In this document: positions 36,048 to 47,814 of the stretch, piece after piece | Layout: each line of letters opens with the position of its first letter | How positions within the stretch are numbered: position 1 is the stretch's first letter | NCBI GenBank assembly: GCA_013180625.2 | Contig: SNVD02007182.1 | Location: forward strand, 186,001 to 250,000 | DNA length: 64,000 nt | DNA from: Boswellia sacra | Taxonomy: Eukaryota; Streptophyta; Magnoliopsida; Sapindales; Burseraceae | Direction: 5' to 3' | Made by a program: the position numbers and the translations under genes | The notes under the pieces: generated by a model | The model's input: the letters and a program-made list of their open reading frames with translations, nothing else | The model's database searches: none | Told to the model about the DNA's origin: nothing

Positions 36048-36951
36048 TGAGAGTTCTAGAGGTATGCAGTTATAAATAACAACACAGTAAACTGTTATGT
36101 AAATCAACACAGGAGGATTTTTACGTGGTTCAGTTATAAAAACCTACGTCTACGGACAGCTATAGAGCTGCAATTCACTATGTTCTGGTTTGTACAATCT
36201 TTAGGACCTTTTACAGTGCTGACTCACTCTCATACACAGACCTAATCTTTGATAAACAAAATCTTCACAAAGATCCTAAACACTGGTGCCACTGCTCACC
36301 CTCTGTCACAGATAACTTAACAGAATACTGTTAAGTTATACATAACACCCGATGTTTGACACAGAATTACATAAACACTCAACGCTCAAGTTTCCCTAAG
36401 AGTTTACTAACTCACTTAGACTTAATCAACAACTCATGTACGATTTTAACTTTCATACATGAAAACAAAGACTCAATGAATCAAAGATATAAATACATTC
36501 CTCTATATCAAAGCTTTTCTCTTATGAAGTCATGGAATGTCGTGATCAACAATCAACAACCTCTCTTGCACAAAGAGTCTCTCTCCCTCTGTCTTCTCTT
36601 TTGCTGACTTTTTCAACATCAATATATATTGAGAGGTCTTGATACAATCTTCCTAAAAGTCCTGTAGAGATCTTAATCAAGATCACATTAGGATTAGGAT
36701 AAAATAAAATAGGAAATATTTATCGTTAATCTCCTAAAGTAATAAGGACACATTAACTATCCTCCTATTCTGAATAGGATACAAGAAATATTATCCTAAT
36801 CTAGAGAGATATTTATTGTGAATCAAAATACTTAATATAATAATTATCTAGAAATAGTAAAATAGGGATCAAGATACCTTTCTTACTTTAATCACAAGTT
36901 ATCCAAAAATTTGAACATGTGCATGTCACATGTTTTACGTTAACACCAACA
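36048..36951 (-). repeat. 3' LTR of the copia element
   Basis: Matches 45142-46046 throughout. On the minus strand it begins TGTTGGTGTTAACG and ends CTCTCA. It is preceded on the minus strand by a polypurine tract, AAAAGGGGGAGAT, at 36,952-36,964. Confidence 0.9.
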
Positions 36952-37505
36952 ATCTCCCCCTTTTCGGCAACTTGTGATGAAAGCACTCAACTGTTTCTAA
37001 GAACAACACATGATAAGATAGATATCACTTAAAGTTATCATAAACCATAAGACAGACAAATATCCCATGCAAATAAATAATCAGAAAGCTGTTGTGAATC
37101 ACATAACAGCACACTGTCATGAGATATATGACTGAATAAAGTACTAAGTGAAGTTTTACTAGTACACGCAAAGTCTGTAGAACAAATGAAAATATATGTT
37201 AAACACAACTGCACTTAAAATCATCTACAACATTCATTCAATTTACTAATACAGATTATCACAATGCAGCAAGCCATTCAAGTGCACACAACATATAACA
37301 GATAGATCATTCTCCCCCTCACTTCTTACTTATTCCTTTGAGAAACAAGTAACACAAAAACAAAATTAGTAAGCAGAGAGAATAAAAAAAAAAATGACAG
37401 CAAATAAAAGTACAGCAATAAAAGTAGTCCAGCCAAGTCAAGGTCTCAAATTCTCCCCCTTGATGTGATCTTCTCCCCCTTGATTTCAGCACAAGTGGCC
37501 AAAAT

Positions 37506-39352
37506 CTAACTGAGTCTAGGAGACTTTCTGACAGGTGGTGAGGGAAAGCTACCAGGGCGTTTGACGGATTTGCGAGCCACATGTTTAAATCGGCGCTTAG
37601 GGGTAGAGGTTGGCTGATCAGATGGAACTTGTTCTGTTAGAGTTACAACTGGTGCTGTTGGTGCAGAAGGAGTTGGTGCTGGAGGAGCTTCAGTTGTATC
37701 CGAGGAGGTAGCAGTAACTTCAGCAACTACTCTGTATATCTCCCTCTCGATTCTTTTTGCACTTGTTTCAGTGGTTTAAGCAGGCAGTTGGGAAGATGGA
37801 ACTGGTGACTCATGTGCTGGTAGAGGGGGTGATGGTGAATGAGGTTCTTCTTCAGCTGCTGTAGGGTCAGGAATATCCAGGGATTCTTTCTCAGCAAGTG
37901 GTGAAGGCTGTTTCATTCCGAAATTTATTTTTGTTGGTACATCTGAATCAGATTCATCTTGCCAAGTAGGAGCTGATTTGTCTGATTTCTGCTTCTTCTG
38001 ATAAGATGATTTCTTCACCACTTTTAGTTTCTTCTTTCCCTTTCTGTTATATCCCTTGAAAGAAGCCTTGTTGGATTTTTCTTTTGGCTTCTGTGCTGCT
38101 GTTCTGTTTGTCTTAATAGCAGGCTGTGCAGTAGGACTTGATGGAGTTGGAGCTTCTTCCTCAGGTTCTGGTTCAGTGGCTTCTGGTATGTCATCAGCTG
38201 TTGTTTCTGGAGTCACAGGTTCAAGTGCCATGGAGTGTGGTGCTGTGGACTGAGGCTGTCCGAGAAATTGAGCTTCCAACATAGATTGCTTATGTTTGAT
38301 GTCTTTTAAATCCTACAGAATATCTGTCAAAGCAGAATTGATCAATTCAAGTTTTTCTTCAACAAATTTCAATTGATTTTTCCTGACTCTAGTGGGTTTA
38401 GGTTCAGGTGCAGGCAAATCAGTTTGATCATGCAATCTTTGAAGAAATCCCTTGGTAATGGACTTAGACAGAACTTCAGTTTGTTCACTAGAGCTCACAG
38501 GAATGTTGTTCTGAGCAAGTATGCCTTGTATCAAATAGGGGAACACAAGCAAGTAGTAATCCGAGTGATAGGAACCAATTTGAACAATTGTTCTATATGC
38601 TAACAGTCCAAATTTTACTGGTATATTAGTTCCTAAATAAAAGAGGAATTTCATTCTATCTTCCCAAATCTGATTTTGATGGGAAGAAGGAAGCCAATTA
38701 AATTTGGCTATTTTGCGTAACACTCTGTATTTCTTCTTAAGATATTTCTGGTCAAGACCATCTCTGGGTTTCCATTCGATATCTGTTCGACTAGTGACTT
38801 CCTTAACTATTTTGGCCATTTTATACTCTTCATCTAGAGAATGCATGCTCTCTATTGGAATGTCCATAAAAGAGTTTATGACATTGGGGAAGAACTTCAC
38901 AAACTTCCCCCGATAGTAGACCTTATGGTAATGAAAACTCTTAAGATCATTAATGGTGCTTGAAATATTAGCATAGAATTCCTGAATCAAAGTTTTTTTA
39001 CAGGAGGAAAAAAGTTTAATACCGTTCGAGTCCAGTAATTGGACTCAATTATCTCACTGACACCATATGAGTTGAAGTCCGAGAGTTTCACAGGCCTTTC
39101 TAACTGAAGCTTCCTCTGTGAAGTAATCTTGTCAAATTTATGTTTGACTGTAGCAGTTAGAAATTTGTTATATTTTGGCTTGACCTTCTCCTTGATCTTC
39201 TTCACTGGTACTTGGTCGTCCTCGCTGATGGCTGGATCGACTGCTCTTGTTGCCTGTTTGTGTTATGTAGGAGATGACTGACTACTGTTACTACTATCTT
39301 GACTGGAGTCGCCTGAAGAATAAGCACTGGCTATCGAGTTTGATGTTGCCAT
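37506..39352 (-). pseudogene. Extra 3' ORF of the copia element (plant transposon protein / 'env-like')
   Basis: The frame begins MATSNSIASAYSSGDSSQDS at 39,352 and ends KSPRLS with a stop at 37,506, about 615 codons. It is broken by three in-frame stops (near 39,265, 38,313 and 37,776) and a one-base loss in an A-run near 39,000. The middle (RGKFVKFFPNVINSFMDIP, YLKKKYRVLRKIAKFNWLPS) resembles the Pfam 'putative plant transposon protein' domain. The C-terminal third is Pro/Glu/Lys-rich and low complexity. SIRE-group elements carry an ORF in this position, sometimes called env-like. I see no signal peptide or clear transmembrane segment, so an envelope role is not supported. Confidence 0.7.
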
Positions 39353-40190
39353 GGCTAGCGTTTCTAAACTGCAAAAAGTTTTTCAGAACAGAAGCAGAGA
39401 GCCAACACGCAGGATAGGGAAGCAACTGTGGATGAGGGATTATATGAACAGGAGAAGCCCATAAACTATTTGTTATATATACTAGGCCGATTTTTAAGGA
39501 ATTTTTTATTTTCATCAAAAAATCAATTAATGTCTTTCCTTTCCAAAAGAAAACTATTTAATAACTCCCTTCAAACTAATCAATTCAAATTTGAATTAAA
39601 TTCAAATAAGGAATACTGATCGAATAGGGATTCCCGCCATTGAGACTTCTCCCTCTTAATTCAACGATACTGACATGGCAAAATTTGACACATGGACACA
39701 CAAGTGACTTAATTTTTAGAATAAGCACATAGGACATTGTTATGAAACACGTAACAGAACACAGTTAGCCATATCATAACAGTAATATCTGAATTATCAT
39801 ATTTCTTATTCTAAGAAGGCATAATTTTGGAGCTGAGTGATTCACACATTAATTTTGAATATATTGAGCGGACAACTTGAGTATGCTTCTTACACACATA
39901 AAAGTTAGTCTCAATATAAATTTGCTAAATAATAGAGTGGCTTTTACAAATGTATAGAGGTAGCCCTTTTCCTTTTGAGTGGGTGACCTCACCATATTTC
40001 CTAGATACAATGAAGTTACTCTCAATGGATGGCTTTCACACGTCATATACTGGTAGCCCTCTTTGTATTTTTCATTTTTTAAACCAGTATTTAATTATTC
40101 ACACAATTTTTATATCACAGCTCAAAACATGCTAATTTAGAAAGAAACTTATGATACTATAGATATGAATAACATAACAGCATACTGTGT
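39353..40190. other. Spacer between RNase H and 3' ORF of the copia element
   Basis: Non-coding AT-rich spacer. Short open frames here show no family resemblance. Confidence 0.5.
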
Positions 40191-40660
40191 TCACTCATAT
40201 AACTGACAGATACCTAAGGCTTTTCTTAGATTTTCAAATCTTGTTGTGTCCAATACCTTAGTGAACAAGTCAGCCAATTGTTTATCAGTGGAGATGTGCT
40301 CAATGTGTATCACCTTAGATTCTACTAGTTCCCTTATAAAATGGTATCTAATATCAATGTGTTTTGTTCTAGAATGCTGAACAGGATTTTTAGAATATTT
40401 ATTGCACTAGTATTATCACAAAACACAGTTATAGGCTTTTGTTCAATGCCATAATCACTCAACATTTGCTTCATCCATAATAGTTGTGTACAATAACTCC
40501 CTGCTGCTATGTATTCAGCTTTAGCTGTAGATAAAGAAATCGAATTCTACTTCTTGCTGTGCCATGAAACCAAGTTAGTACCAAGATAAAAACAATCTCC
40601 TGAAGTACTTTTTCTATCATCCGCATTTCCTGCCTAATCTGCATCACTGAACCCTGCAAG
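40191..40660 (-). pseudogene. RNase H of the copia element
   Basis: The minus strand reads SKSTSGDCFYLGTNLVSW-type text (with substitutions), STAKAEYIAAGSYCTQLLWM, VFCDNTSAINILKNPVQHS and RTKHIDIRYHFIRELVES, ending KALGIC..LYE and stop at 40,191. Catalytic Asp/Glu positions (AEY, CDN) are kept; a stop near 40,550 breaks the frame. Confidence 0.85.
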
Positions 40661-42134
40661 ACAATAATTTGTATATTTAGAAAACCATATTCTATAATCA
40701 TATGTTCCATGAACATACATGATGATTCTCTTTGCTGCTGCAAGATGTGATTCTTTGGGATTTGCTTGAAACCTTGCACATAGTCTTACACTAAAGCTCA
40801 AATCTGGTCTGCTTGCTGTGAGATAAAGTAGGCTGCCAATAATGCTTCTATATAAGCTTGCATAAACTTCTTTTCCTGCATTATCGTTTGAAAGTTTTAG
40901 ATTAGTACTGATAGGAGTTTTCATTGGTTTTGCATTCTTAAGCCCAAATTTCTTTACAAGATTTTTAGTATATTTTGATTGAGATATAAATATCCCATCA
41001 TTCATTTGCTTAACCTGCAATCCAAGAAAGAAATTTAATTCTCCTACCAAGCTTATCTCAAATTCTTCCTGCATCAACTTAACAAACTCATTAATTTTGC
41101 TTTGTTAGTTGATCCGATAACAATATCATCAACATATATTTGTTCAACAATAAAATAGGTTGATGCATGTTTGATGAACAAGGTCTTATCATTGCTGCCT
41201 CTTTTATAACCTCTGTTGATTAAAAAATTTATCAACCTCTCATACCAAGCTCTAGGAGCATGTTTCAAACCATACAAAGCTTTGTGTAATTTGTACACAA
41301 AATATGGATGTTTAGGATCTTCAAATCCTTTAGGCTGTTCAACAAAAACTTCTTCATTGAGATAGCCATTTAAAAATACAGTTTTAACATCCATTTGATA
41401 CAACTTAAAATCAAGCAAACAAGCAATTGCAAGTAGTAATCTGATTGACTCAAGTCTAGCTATAGGTGCAAAGGTCTCATCAAAGTCTATGCCTTCAACT
41501 TGTGTGTAACCTTGTGCAACTAACCTAGCTTTATTTCTTACTACTTGACCACTTTCATCAGTTTTATTTTTGTAAATCCATTTAGTTCCAATGACATTTG
41601 TACCTTCTGGTCTAGGAACAAATTCTCATACTTCATTCCTCTTAAACTGATTAAGTTCATCTTGCATAGCTTGAATCCACGCCTCTTCCTTTAAGGCTTC
41701 TTTCATATTTTTTGGCTCAACTAAAGAAACTTAGCATGCAAACCTTACCTGATTTCTTACCTTGTCTGAGTCTTCATCATGCCATCTGGTGTTCCAGTGA
41801 TAAAACTTGTTGGATGTGCCTTTTGAATCCATGTGGGTGGATCTTTTCTATCATCATCATTCTGAATTGAATTTTTGTTCAAATCTGAGTTGTCAGATAT
41901 TACGGTTACATTAGGTGTAACAACAACTGTTTCCTCTTTCATAACAGCATATTCCTTTTTATTGCTGTCTGGATCTGATTTTTCTATATTTTTTGTGAAG
42001 TTGGTTATGCTTTCCTCTAGTGAGTACTTTGCATATTCATCAAAGTCATCAAATACTATGTTTGCAGATTCCATGACTGCCTCAGTTCTCAGATTATAGA
42101 CTCGAAATGCTTTGCTGTTTTGTGCATATCCCAC
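40661..42134 (-). pseudogene. Reverse transcriptase of the copia element
   Basis: 41,418-41,074 reads [34 protein letters not shown] and the catalytic YVDDIVIGS near 41,130. 41,077-40,634 reads FEISLVGELNFFLGLQVKQM and YRSIIGSLLYLTASRPDLSF. The upstream part (42,134-41,757) is the usual linker (SKAFRVYNLRTEAVMESANI-type). Frames change near 41,750, 41,420 and 41,075. Confidence 0.88.
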
Positions 42135-42299
42135 AAAGACTCCTTCATCACTCCCTGGATCTAATTTTCCTAACAGTTCTCTGTCGTTTAAGATGTAACA
42201 CCTATAACCAAAGACATGAAAAATTTCAAATTAGGTTTTTTTCCTTTCAAAATTTCATAAGGTGTCTGGTTAGTGCCCGGTCTAAGAAAAACTCTATTT

Positions 42300-43101
42300 G
42301 AAATATAGCAAGCAGTGCTTATTACTTCAGCCTATAGCCTCTTGGTCAACTTCTTGCTACTGAGCATCACTCTAGCCATCTCTTGAAGTGTTATATTCTT
42401 CCTCTCCACAATGCCATTCTGTTCAGGGGTTTCAGGAGCTGAAAATTCATGATCAATTCCATGATATTTGCAAAAGTCAGTATAGCTAACATTTTCAAAC
42501 TCCTTGCCATGATCACTTCTTATTCTCACAATCCTTCCAATGTTCCTATTTTGTTCATTTTTAAGTTTAATACAAAGATTCTTGAAAGCATCAAAAGTGT
42601 TAGATTTTTCTTTAATGAAATCAACCCATGTATATCTAAAAAAATCATCCACACAAACAAATATATATCTTTTACCTGTAATGCTTTCAATTTGCAGAGG
42701 ACCCATAAGATCCATGTGAAGCAAATCAAGTATCTTAGAAGTGCTAAGATGTGGATTTGATTTGTGTGAACTTCTGATTTGTTTTCCCATTTGACATGGT
42801 CCACAAATTTATCAATTTTGTCATCAAGTTTAGGAACTCCTCTTACAGCACCTAACTTAATTAATTTAACCAAGTCTTTGTAATTTAAGTGTCCTAATTT
42901 TTGATGCCACAATTCTAAATCCGAAATCCTAGCATGAAATACAATTTCTACTAGATAATAATTATCCAAAGATCTATTACCTTCTAGAATGCATTCACCA
43001 AAATTATCTATGACCATGCATTTGTTTTGTGTGAAGTTAACAGTATACTTTTTATCACAAATCTGACTAATGCTTATAAAATTAGCTTTCAAGTCTCCCA
43101 C
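42300..43101 (-). pseudogene. Integrase of the copia element
   Basis: The HHCC region (ELWHQKLGHLNYKDLVKLIK) lies near 42,930. The DDE core is read in a second frame: LLHMDLMGPLQIESITGKRY, IVRIRSDHGKEFENVSYTDF and APETPEQNGIVERKN. A frameshift near 42,790 separates the two. All three catalytic acidic residues are visible. Confidence 0.88.
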
Positions 43102-45078
43102 TAGAAGGACATTTCAAAAATTGGGTAGGCCTTTGATTCAAAGTGCCTTTACCAATGATCTTACTTGTTGCTCCATCTCCAAAGGTGACATTGCCATCCC
43201 TACATGCTTTAAAATTTGTTAGAAACAATTTATTTTCAGTCATGTGCTTGGAACAACCGCTGTCAAAATACCACAAATCATTAGATTTATGATTAAGTAT
43301 AGTAAATACAACATGGCATACTGTTTTATCTTTCTTAACCCACTGCTATTGTGATTTTGGTAACAATTTAAATTGTTTTGACCTTTTATGTAAAAGATTC
43401 AACAATTTAAAGCATCTAGGTCTAATATGTCACTTTTTACCACAAAAATAGCAAATAGGAATGAGTTTCCTTACCTTTTCCGGGCTGGATTTGAAAGAAC
43501 TCAGTGGAGAAACATACGTTTCGCTGCTCTTGGAATCAGGACTTGACTTTAATGAGTTAGGTTCAAAATTCTTACCAGATGTTGAAACTTTCACGAAAAA
43601 TTTTTTTGATGAAGATGCAATGTTTCCTTCTATGTATCCCAATCCATATTTGTTGGAGTTGTCTCTTCCAAGACTTAAGACCTGATCAAGTTTGGCTGCT
43701 CCAATTTTGAGTTGATCAACACACTTATTGCTTTCAATCATTCTATTGTGATTTTCTCAATGTGTACTATTTTGTCTGTCAAAACAGTCTCAAGTTCAAT
43801 GATGTGATTTTCAGCAAAAGCTTTTTCACATTTCAAAACTTCAATCTCCCTTTTCAAGGTGTTGATTTCTTCTTTGTGACTTAGCCATTCACCATAGAGT
43901 GCATTGTAAGTTTCTTGCAACTCTTTATAATATTCTGGTCCATCTTCTTCATCTGAATGATCAACACTGTCTTGACAATCTTCTGTTATGTCTGACATAA
44001 TAGCCTTTCCTTTATTTGCTGCAGATGTTATAAATGTAACAAAATTGCTCATACATTCTTGGTCTTCTGACTCTGATTCTGATTCATCACTTCAGGTTGC
44101 TGTCAGCCCTTTGTTTTTCTTCTTGAGATTAGCACATTCAGATTGAATATGCTCATAACCAGAACATTCATAACACTGAATCTACCCTTTCTTTTCAAGT
44201 TGTTTCGGTTTCTTTTTATTATTCTCCTTGCTGAATTTTCTAAACTTTTCTTCATTTGAGTTTGATGGCTTTTCTTGATTCTTTTTTCTGAAATTTCTTT
44301 TCATGAACTTGACATAATTTTTTGTTAGAAAAGTAATTTGTTTAGAATCAGTTTCATCAAGCTCATCACTACATTCATCATCAGATTTTTCAGCTTTCAC
44401 ATTAAATGCAATGCTTTTACCTTTTTATTTCCAAGTACTTTGATTTATTTCAAAGTTTTGGAGAATACCAATCAGTTCATCAACTCTCATTTCGTCAGTG
44501 TTTTTAACTTCCTCAAGAGCTAAAATTTTAGGTTGAAATTTGTCTGGGACAGACCTAATTATTTAACTAACAACTTCTGCATCAGTAAAATTTTTGCCAA
44601 GCATGTATGCTAAGTTTATAATGTGACATATCTTAGAGTAAAAATCAAAAATTGATTCATCCTTATGCATCATCAGATTTTCAAATTGAGAATTTAGCCT
44701 CATTAGCTTAGATCTTTTAATAGATGTAGTACCTTTATGTTTTACCTCAAGTATGTCCCATGCTTCTTTGGCCACATTACATCTAGAAATCTGTCCGAAG
44801 TTGTTTAAGTCTACTGCAGTAAAGATTGCATTAGGAGCCTTGGAGTTCCAACTGGATCGTCGGTATTCTTCATCAGACCATTCATCCTCTAATTTTGGTT
44901 TGGCATTACCAAAGGCATTCAGTTTTGTTGAGGGTGTCCATCCCTTGAGTACACTCGTCTATGCCCTATCATCAAGAGACTTGATATACATCATCATTCT
45001 TACCTTCCAAAATGGGTAATTACTGTCATCGAGAATAGATGGTTGCATTCCAGATCTTCCATTGCGAATAAACTCCAT
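43102..45078 (-). pseudogene. gag and protease of the copia element
   Basis: The frame starts MEFIRNGRSGMQPSILDDSN at 45,078, followed by FWKVRMMMYIKSLDD, the usual copia gag entry. The UBN2-type segment (AKEAWDILEVKHKGTTSIKR) is at 44,775-44,563. Two zinc knuckles are seen: CYECSGYEHIQSEC (about 44,180-44,135) and CYFCGKK*HIRPRC (about 43,455-43,410, with an in-frame stop). The protease core WYFDSGCSKHMTEN is near 43,276. At least five stops interrupt the frame. Confidence 0.85.
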
Positions 45079-45120
45079 CCTTCTAGATCAACTTGATCGT
45101 TTTCTTCACTTGTCTATCAG

Positions 45121-45141
45121 TGAACCCGCTCTGATACCAAT
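45121..45141 (-). other. Primer-binding site (tRNA-Met) of the copia element
   Basis: Minus strand TTGGTATCAGAGCGGGTTCA lies directly after the 5' LTR and matches the 3' end of initiator tRNA-Met (TGGTATCAGAGC), the usual primer of copia elements. Confidence 0.9.
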
Positions 45142-46046
45142 TGAGAGTTCTGGAGGTATGCAGTTATAAATAACAACACAGTAAACTGTTATGTAAATCA
45201 ACACAGGAGGATTTTTACGTGGTTCGGTTAAAAAAAATCTACGTCCACGGACAGCTATAAAGCTCTAATTCACTATGTTCTTGTTTGTACAATCTTTAGG
45301 ACTTTTTACAGTGCTGACTCACTCTCATACACAGACCTAATCTTTGATAAACAAAATCTTTGCAAAGATCCTAAACACTAGTGACACTGCTCACTCTCTA
45401 TCATAGATAACTTAAGAGAACACTGTTAAGTCATACATAACACCCGATGTCTAACACAGAATTACATAAATACTCAACCCTCAAGTTTCCGTAAGTGTTT
45501 ACTAACTCACTCAGACTTAATCAACAACTCATATACGATTTTAACTCTCATACATGAAAACAAAGACTCAATAAATCAAAGATATAAAGACATTCCTCTG
45601 CGTCAAAGCTTTTCTCTTATGAAGTTATGGAATGCCGTGATCAACAATCAATAACCTCTCTTGCGCAAAGACTCTTTCTCCCTCTGTCTTCTCTTTTGTC
45701 GACTTTTTCAACATCAATATATATTCAGAGGTCTTGATACAATCTTCCTAAAAGTCCTATAGAGATTTCAATCAAGATCACATTAGGATTAGGATAAAAT
45801 AAAATAGGAATTGTTTATAGTTAATCTCCTAAAGTAATGAGGACACATTAACTATCCTCCTAGTCTGAATAGGATACAAGAAATATTATCCTGATCTAGA
45901 GAGATATTTATTGTGAATCAAAATACTTTCTATAATAATTATCTAGAAACAGTAAAATAGGGATCAAGATACCTTTCTTACTTTAATCACAAGTTAACTA
46001 AAAATTTGAACATGTGCATGTCACATGTTTTACGTTAACACCAACA
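45142..46046 (-). repeat. 5' LTR of the copia element
   Basis: Partner of 36048-36951. Several percent of aligned positions differ in the first 500 bp, which indicates an insertion older than the Athila-type element at 47.8 kb. The right flank is CTTTC. Confidence 0.9.
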
Positions 46047-46721
46047 CTTTCCAATGTTAATTTGGAAAGTCTATTCGGAAGGCTTTTTCTGTATAATAGT
46101 CTCTAATAACTTTTGATTTTTTCTTTCTTACCTAATTAAGAATGTTTATTAGAAAGTATATTAACGGAAGAATTTTAGGCAATAATTCACAGACTTACTA
46201 TTAGGCTATTGGGTACATGTAGATCTAGGTAAAAGAATTATGTAAATAGATTAGATAATCATATTTCAGTGAAAAAGAAGCATTTATATATATAAATGGT
46301 CATTAGAATATGATTTCTTGATCTTCATATGTACACAATTTAAACCATTTTTAATTCCAATGCATTTAAAGTTTCTTTATTAGATGACACCAATTCTCCA
46401 AACTAGGAGCACAATCAGTAACCTAATTCCAGTTGGTGATTTTAGCCAAATAAACATATTTGACTTGTGTCTAAAATTTCAATTAAGTACTTCCTTTTAT
46501 CCTAAAGGTTTGCCTTAATATACTTTATTGACGACTTTGACACATAAGCGCTCCATATTATATAGACTTTTCTAGATGCCTCAAAACCAATTTTACAAGT
46601 TAGAAAACTATATAACTCTTGTTACCTTGCCAGTGTGCTCTATCTTTTATCCCACCAATAATGACAAATCAAATAGAGTTATATTATTATTAATCTTGGG
46701 CATCCGTAATATCTTTATAGC
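46047..46721. other. Non-coding, probably the 3' part of the old copia element
   Basis: If the hAT (46,722-60,640) is removed, this stretch joins the old minus-strand copia just downstream of its RNase H stop. It should therefore be that element's 3' UTR or 3' LTR. Minus-strand TCTATATAATATGG near 46,555 could be an LTR TATA box. No second LTR copy is in the window to confirm this. Confidence 0.4.
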
Positions 46722-46852
46722 TAGGGATGGCAAAATCCAGGGCTGGGGACGACCATCAATTGTAAACCCCAATCCCGGGAAATTCCCCAGAATTTTTTTT
46801 CTGGGGCCAGGGCCGGATTTTCCAATAACCCAGGATTAAAACCCAGGTTGCA

Positions 46853-47284
46853 AAAAAATAAAGCTAAAACAAGCAAGCTACCAAAACGCTCGACAAAACT
46901 CGACGCGCTCGATAGAGTTTGACACGATCATCTGACACTCAACACTTACATGTCGAGTCGTATCGGATTCACAATCGACACTCGATATCAGTCTATTTTC
47001 AAAGACGTCGAGTGTCGGATGCATCATCTGATACTTGACACTAGTTTTCATCCAACATGTCGAGTGTCGGATACATGGTTCATCCGACACTCGACACTAG
47101 CTTTCATCCGACAAGTCAAGTGTCGGATACATTAGTGTCGAGTGTCTCGAACCATGTATCTGACACTCGATATGTCGGATGAAAGCTTCTGTCGAGTGTC
47201 AGATTATGTTGTCGAGCTCTATCGAGTGCGTCAAGTTTTGTCAAGTGTTTTGACAGGTTACTTGTTTGAGCTTTATTTTTTTTT
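46853..47284. repeat. Left subterminal palindrome of the hAT (~430 bp)
   Basis: The outer arms AAAAAAATAAAGCTAAAACA and TTTGAGCTTTATTTTTTTT are complementary. Next, ACGCTCGACAAAACTCGACG pairs with GCGTCAAGTTTTGTCAAGTG. The centre repeats ATCCGACACTCGACAC and TGTCGAGTGTCGGAT many times in both orientations. Arrays of short motifs near the ends are the usual transposase-binding regions of hATs; here they are organised as one long hairpin. Confidence 0.8.
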
Positions 47285-47338
47285 ACCTTTTTGTATCATA
47301 TTTAACTATAACGGCCTTGTATTTGTAGGTTAAAGCAA

Positions 47339-47560
47339 ATGGCAAGTGAATTTGGATTGTCCTTCACCTTGAGGACACCATATGATGAGCACTACCATAC
47401 GGTGATCACAAACTTGGCAAGTTTGGACTGTATTGAATGGATTCGCGCAAACTTGAGTGTGAGGCAACAAGACATGTTTCGTGATACATGTTTTGGGTTT
47501 ATCCTAGACATTCAGAAGCTGTCCTTTCCATCTCAATTGGTGCACAATGTGATTCTGTGA
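47339..47560 (+). pseudogene. DUF1985-like fragment inside the hAT
   Basis: An open frame of 73 codons begins MASEFGLSFTLRTPYDEHYH just after an intron-acceptor-like TTTGTAG. It contains MFRDTCFGFILDIQKLSFPS followed by QLVHNVIL and a stop. FRxTCFGxxLD..QLVH is the signature of plant DUF1985, usually found with Ulp1-like proteases in transposon-derived genes. It ends after the first part of the domain. The right end of the hAT carries a related leader and ATGGCAAGTGAATT (60,360) but no DUF1985 text. Confidence 0.6.
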
Positions 47561-47814
47561 GAGGCTAACACTGTGGCCTGTAGTTAAAAATAAAAATATG
47601 GTTTTGAACTACAATGTAGTTAAAAATCTTATTTTTAAGCATCTGGTATTCGTAATTATTTTTTTGTTACCATTATTGTCATCAAAATTCAAAACACTCC
47701 ATCAAAATTCAAAACGAACACATAAAAATAAAGTTAAAAACACTGCATCAAAATTTAAAAGCTAACACATAAAAATAAAATTAAAAACACTCAATCAAAA
47801 TTAAGCTAAGTAGC
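47561..47814. other. hAT interior, A-rich direct repeats
   Basis: Short direct repeats of CATCAAAATTCAAAACnnnnACACATAAAAATAAA occur three times between about 47,690 and 47,800. No coding. The last five bases, GTAGC (47,810-47,814), are the left target duplication of the Athila-type element. Confidence 0.6.

Larger units (their letters stand above)
36048..46046 (-). mobile_element. SIRE-like Ty1/copia retrotransposon with an extra 3' ORF
   Basis: Direct LTRs of 904 and 905 bp (36048-36951, 45142-46046) enclose, on the minus strand, a tRNA-Met primer site, gag, protease, integrase, RT, RNase H and then an additional ORF before the polypurine tract. Integrase before RT defines Ty1/copia. Large size (10 kb) and a 3' ORF fit the SIRE/Maximus group. 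Flanks are CTTTA and CTTTC, a target duplication with one change. The LTRs differ at several percent of sites and all ORFs contain stops, so the copy is dead. Confidence 0.88.
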
